Assembly (NCBI RefSeq): GCF_040954835.1
Contig: NC_090696.1
Span: forward strand, 73,903,722 to 73,967,721
From: Lepisosteus oculatus
Lineage: Eukaryota; Chordata; Actinopteri; Semionotiformes; Lepisosteidae
Length of the DNA: 64,000 nucleotides
Reading direction: 5' to 3'
The notes beneath the pieces are model-generated. The model was not told the DNA's origin. It saw nothing but the letters and a program-made list of their open reading frames with translations, and searched no databases. A program made the position numbers and the translations under genes. The number at the start of each line of letters is the position of its first letter. The first letter of the stretch is position 1. Shown one piece after another: positions 59,905 to 64,000 of the stretch.

Positions 59905-60020
59905 GTAATGCATAAGAAAGTTTACAAACAAGTCAAAGCCATTTAGCCTATCTAGCATGTTTGGAAGTTAGTAAACTAAGCTCCCTACCTCCATGTTTCT
60001 AATTAAATCCATAATGCAAC
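59905..60020 (-). repeat. LINE 3'-end fragment
   Basis: AAGAAAGTTTACAAACAAGT and GCCATTTAGCCTATCTAGCA are the reverse complement of the 3' UTR of the LINE at 49755-50095 and resemble 23565-23600. Confidence 0.6.
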
Positions 60021-60039
60021 ATTCCTTTCAATTTGTGAA

Positions 60040-60475
60040 GTGTAGTTCAGGACCCTATGCAGACGGTATAAATTAGTAGTAAGTGGAGAAGGACATCAGG
60101 GGAAGGTACAGCAGGATAGGATGGGTAGACAGACAGGGTGACGATGGTGATCTGGTGCTCGGGGGGTGGCGAATGCAAACGAGCCCAGACAGTCCAAAGG
60201 GGGAATCCGGGGCGCAGTCCAGGGTCCAGGAACCAGGAGATCCATCCGAGATGAGACAAACAAAGTTGAAATCCGGAACAGAGACAGGGAAGAAAACCAG
60301 GGTAACAAGGCCAGGTGCTCGAAGCCCTGGACTCAGATGGCCAGGAGGCCGTGATGAACCCTATGCCGTTGGGTTTCTCATGGACCCACTGGTAGGTGGG
60401 CTTCCGGGTGTCCATCTCCCAGTGCTGAGCGAGGCATAGCGGGAGTGTCCGACCTTAAATAATGATTAAGCCACT
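60040..60475 (-). mobile_element. Second, longer copy of the LTR-like element
   Basis: On the minus strand it runs from TTATTTAAGGTCGG through CAGCACTGGGAGATGGACAC to CTGCATAGGGTCCTGAAC. It contains an open frame of 122 residues (60047-60415, MDTRKPTYQWVHEKPNGIGF), which I take as fortuitous. The start aligns with 56760-56890. Confidence 0.55.
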
Positions 60476-61429
60476 TCAAAGAATACCATATTTACCTGAA
60501 TATAGGCCACACTTTTCTCCACATTTTAGGATGATACAATTAGCATGGATGTTATGGTTGTTGACATATTTACCACTAGAATGCTGAACAGTGTAGAACT
60601 GTTTGCGGATACTGTAACTAACGCCCGTATTACGTTGCATTGTTGTGATTGAGTAATAAAAAAACTGTTATATGCATTTTAGGTGTCCGAAATGAAGAAG
60701 ATATCACAGTACACTTTAATGTTTAAGAAGGAGGTGATTCTGTGGGCTAAACAACATAGGGATTATTAGGCTGAAAGGCATCTTAGAGTGGATTCTCTGT
60801 TTTAAGATAATGTTTAAAGCCCTTGAGGCAGCTACACAGCTCAAGATTCGAGTTCACGAATTCAGGTTGTCCCATGCCGGGGTAACAAGATTCAGGAGGA
60901 GGAATGGGTTTTATCATTGTGGTGTTTCCTAATCATTTTTGCTTTAGGCAAGGTGACATTGCATATCAGTTTGCTTTAATCTCCTCTCTCCAAATAATCC
61001 TTGCATCCCAAACCCCTTCTCCCCCATTTTTTCCTTATATGAGAGAGTTTACTGTATTATTTGTATTTTGATTTGTTAACTCCTCTCCACTTTCTGCTAC
61101 TTACTTAAAACCAAGAGAACTTTTCTTATTTCAACCATTTCTGTTTTGAAAGGTAACTTTTGCTATGTAAAGTTTTTTTTTCAATTTCCACAAATTATAT
61201 TTATTATATTTAATAAATGTATTTATTAAATTACAGATTATATTTATATTCAGTACATACAGATATTAGTTATAATGTATTAGATATAGTAGATACATTA
61301 ACATCTGAAAAGAGCTGGAAATGCTTGGATAACCTCAATCTCTAAATTTTATTGTCATAAACTTGTGTTACATAATGTATTATCCCTACATGATCTTGTT
61401 AGCAAAATCAAAATCTCTGTTATACAGTA
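60476..61429. other. Intergenic, nothing recognised
   Basis: AT-rich sequence with TATTTATTA-type low complexity around 61190-61260. Confidence 0.5.
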
Positions 61430-61750
61430 CATCTATCCATTTTCTAACTGCTTCATCCAATACAGGGTTACAGTGGAGCTAGAGCCTAACTTGGCAAGCA
61501 ATGGGCTAGTCCATCTCAGAGTACACCTCAGAGTACACACACACAGACATGTACTGTACACACTCTTACCAGATCCAATTTTCCCTGAAGCCGATGAACC
61601 TTCTAGTATTGTACAGTATGTCACTGGACAGTGGGAGGAAACTGGAGAACCTGCAAGAACTCACACAGATACCATCCCAGGATCAGAACTGAACCCAGGG
61701 CCCCAAAGTTGTGAGGCAGCAATGCTTACCACTGTGCTACCATATATGGT
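61430..61750 (-). mobile_element. V-SINE, near full length
   Basis: On the minus strand: A box GTAGCACAGTGGTAAGC (61725-61741), B box region GGGTTCAGTTC (61686-61696), the conserved AGTTTCCTCCCACTGTCCAG block, then the 3' tail AACCCTGTATTGGATGAAGC and TTAGAAAATGGATAGATG. This is the complete tRNA head-central domain-tail order. Confidence 0.8.
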
Positions 61751-63689
61751 ACGCGGAAGTAGAATAAACCATTTATTGATCAAAATAATCATGTTAAAGC
61801 CGAGGGTATACAGTACAATTTGGTCGCATTTGCTAACACCCTCACGATACTGTATGTCCTGAAGATGCAGATGCTGGTGGCACGCTCACTTTATGAAGAA
61901 GACACTTATTAAGGCTTAAGAATATATCAGAATGAGTAGTCATAAAGTGCATTCAAAATGCTTTGCAGCCCATAAGGAAGAATTTAGCAACTGTGGTTCT
62001 CATTTTAAACATTCTTGCATTTAAGCCATTTGTCCATTTAGTAACAATTCCTTGATAATAGGACAGTTATTGACTGGTCCTTCACCAACACTGTACTGCA
62101 AAGAATCATCATCTCAAAACTGTGTGCCATGAAACTTAGACATCGCCTACCAATCTAGCCCCATGCTGGTGAATCCTTGCCTGTGCAAATCTGGCCTTTT
62201 CAGAGGGCATATTGCCTGAAAATAGTAAAACACCATTTTTTTGGTCTGTATGCAACTGGGCCAGAAATTCATCATAATATTGATTACTATTTTCAGTTTT
62301 ATGAATTGATCAGTATCCCGTTTTGAATCAAAGAAAATGCTGGCCATCAATTTGCTACCTGGGTTTATGGTATGGAACTAGTATTTCATCGATTCTCTAC
62401 TGTAGGTTTCAAGGTCTCAGTGGTGAATTCATTTCTTATCACCTGTAATCAGACAAGACAAAATGTCTGCTATAACAGTGATGAATAGCTTCAACAACTC
62501 TTTGGACTTAGGCTCTCTGGTGCAAACCTTGCAAGCTGAGATTTCAGGATCTGCTAAAGATTTTATTATATACCAATGTGTTCAATGAAAATGGTTTCAA
62601 TGCCCCCAACACAAGTGCCAAATTATTTTGCAAGATCATAACCTTGATTTGACAGTTACAAATTACCATGTTTTTTAGAACAATGTTCAAGGGTTGATCA
62701 GGCCTTGAGATTATCTTTTATTCTGTTATCTACTTTTGCATGTTTAAACTCCTTTAAGCTTCTTCATAGGGGGCAGCTTACTTTTAAATAACAACCATAC
62801 ACCCATAGATTTGCTTTGCATTGTATACTCTTTCCACAAAACAAATGATGACTACATATTGCTCACACTTTGAAACAGTTCTTTATTCCATTATCCTGGC
62901 AAGAGCAGGTCATAATCTGACACTAACAGGAAGTTAGGGACAGTATAAGTACTGTAAGTATAGTGTACATGTATCTTCATTTCTCAGTAAGGCATGTGTA
63001 CTGTGCAGTAGACAGCTGTCACAGTCTAAGTAGACAAATGGCAAAACATTTTGTGTGCCTCATGTATTTTTACAAGGAGAAAAGAATATTACAATATTGA
63101 GCAAAAACTAAATTTTTAAATCGTGAGGTTATATTCTATCTAACCATTCCGCACAGAAAAATGTACTAGTCACAAAAAATAAGGATATTAATTATTCTAT
63201 TTTTACAGATGTGGGATTTTTGTTAAATGTAATGCATTAATTACAGTAGCTTGTTTCCTCCAATACAGCACAGGAGACAGCAATTTTAGCTTTCTTTGCT
63301 GCCGATGAACCACCAACAAACACAAACTGCAGTACTCATAAAAATCAATATCAGGTTATATCCCCATGAGCACCAATAACAGCCTGACTTCAACTCACAT
63401 ACCATTTACTAGACTACAACTGTTGTCCTGAGACAACACATTCCACTTAGCAGCAAAACCAAAAAAGAAATTATGGAAGGCAACAGCATTTCTGAGGTGT
63501 AGATCAGTCTTCTGTCTACATAACAGATCTAAGAGTTGGGCGTTTGAGTTGGCAAGTCCTTCTGAGAAAGGGTTAAGCTCTGTGACTGTGGGTGGGACCT
63601 GAGTTACAGTATATCAGCAGCTGACTGTGGCTGGGATTCAAAAGTTAGTGGCACGCAAACGGCAAGGCCACCGGGAGCAGAGTGGGGTT
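61751..63689. other. Intergenic, nothing recognised
   Basis: No gene or clear repeat seen on either strand. Confidence 0.5.
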
Positions 63690-63930
63690 AGACGACCAGG
63701 GCTGAATTAGCTCTCAGTAGCACACTGACCCTTGCAGTGTCCCAGGTGTGGGGTTGTGGTGCCTGTGTCAAAAGATGAGTGTCTCAAAGGCAGGCAGATC
63801 TGAGGAATCTGTACACACTTCCTCATTGTCCCTTGCGTGTAGTTTCAGGATCTGTAGCTACAAGCTGAGATGTGACAAACACACAGCTGGTTATTCCAAA
63901 CAGAGCGGTGGGTCAAAAGGTAGTCAAGTC
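63690..63930 (+). repeat. Unnamed dispersed repeat, copy 2
   Basis: Matches 45738-45980 through GTAGCACACTGACCC, CCTCATTGTCCCT, CAGGATCTGTAGCTACAAGC and TATTCCAAACAG. The short open frame here is not supported as a gene. Confidence 0.5.
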
Positions 63931-64000
63931 CACAGATTTACATCTCATCAAAAAGGTTCTGCATGCAAACTATCCAAACTGGGGGCACTGGTATAGGAAA

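Noticed and set aside
60047..60415. 122-residue frame as a gene
   Set aside because: It lies inside an LTR-like repeat, has no known motif, and the sister copy at 56692 does not keep the frame.

Overview
The window is vertebrate nuclear DNA, most likely from a ray-finned fish. It holds two spliced genes with GT-AG introns in an AT-rich background full of fish-type repeats: an intact Tc1 transposon, tRNA-derived SINEs, a LINE with a CR1/L2-like reverse transcriptase, and LTR-like pieces. Several of these repeats look like ones I associate with non-teleost fishes such as gar, bowfin or sturgeon, but that narrower placement is recollection, not proof.

Layout. Bases 1-18521 are intergenic. They carry an LTR-like block (about 5137-6205), a complete Tc1 transposon with an open 339-residue transposase (6296-7925), a dispersed tail repeat (about 9005-9385) and a SINE split by an LTR-like insertion (about 13518-14105). 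Bases 18522-31194 (+ strand) hold NEIL3, a DNA glycosylase, in ten coding exons (1740 bp, 579 residues). Its introns contain a decayed Tc1 copy and several LINE fossils. Bases 34270-43055 (- strand) hold AGA, lysosomal aspartylglucosaminidase, in nine coding exons (1023 bp, 340 residues). The two genes converge, with about 3.1 kb between their stop codons. As I recall, the same neighbours in the same orientation occur on human 4q34, so this looks like an old conserved block. From 43056 to the end no gene was found, only repeats.

The two genes do not share a pathway. NEIL3 repairs oxidised bases and unhooks interstrand crosslinks in the nucleus. AGA trims Asn-linked glycopeptides in lysosomes. 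Their link is positional.

The least ordinary structure is a 252-bp near-perfect palindrome at 44165-44416: 126-bp arms, one mismatch, ends TGTAAC/GTTACA, flanked by ATAT on both sides. Each arm carries a tRNA-like Pol III A box and B box. A non-palindromic relative lies at 52157-52377, flanked by GTAT on both sides. Together they suggest a small mobile family with 4-bp target duplications, one member of which has become a foldback. Also notable are the young Tc1 copy, a nested insertion with a perfect 5-bp target duplication at 13638-13964, and a LINE fossil that runs up to the splice acceptor of NEIL3 exon 7. I found no CRISPR array, rRNA or genuine tRNA gene.
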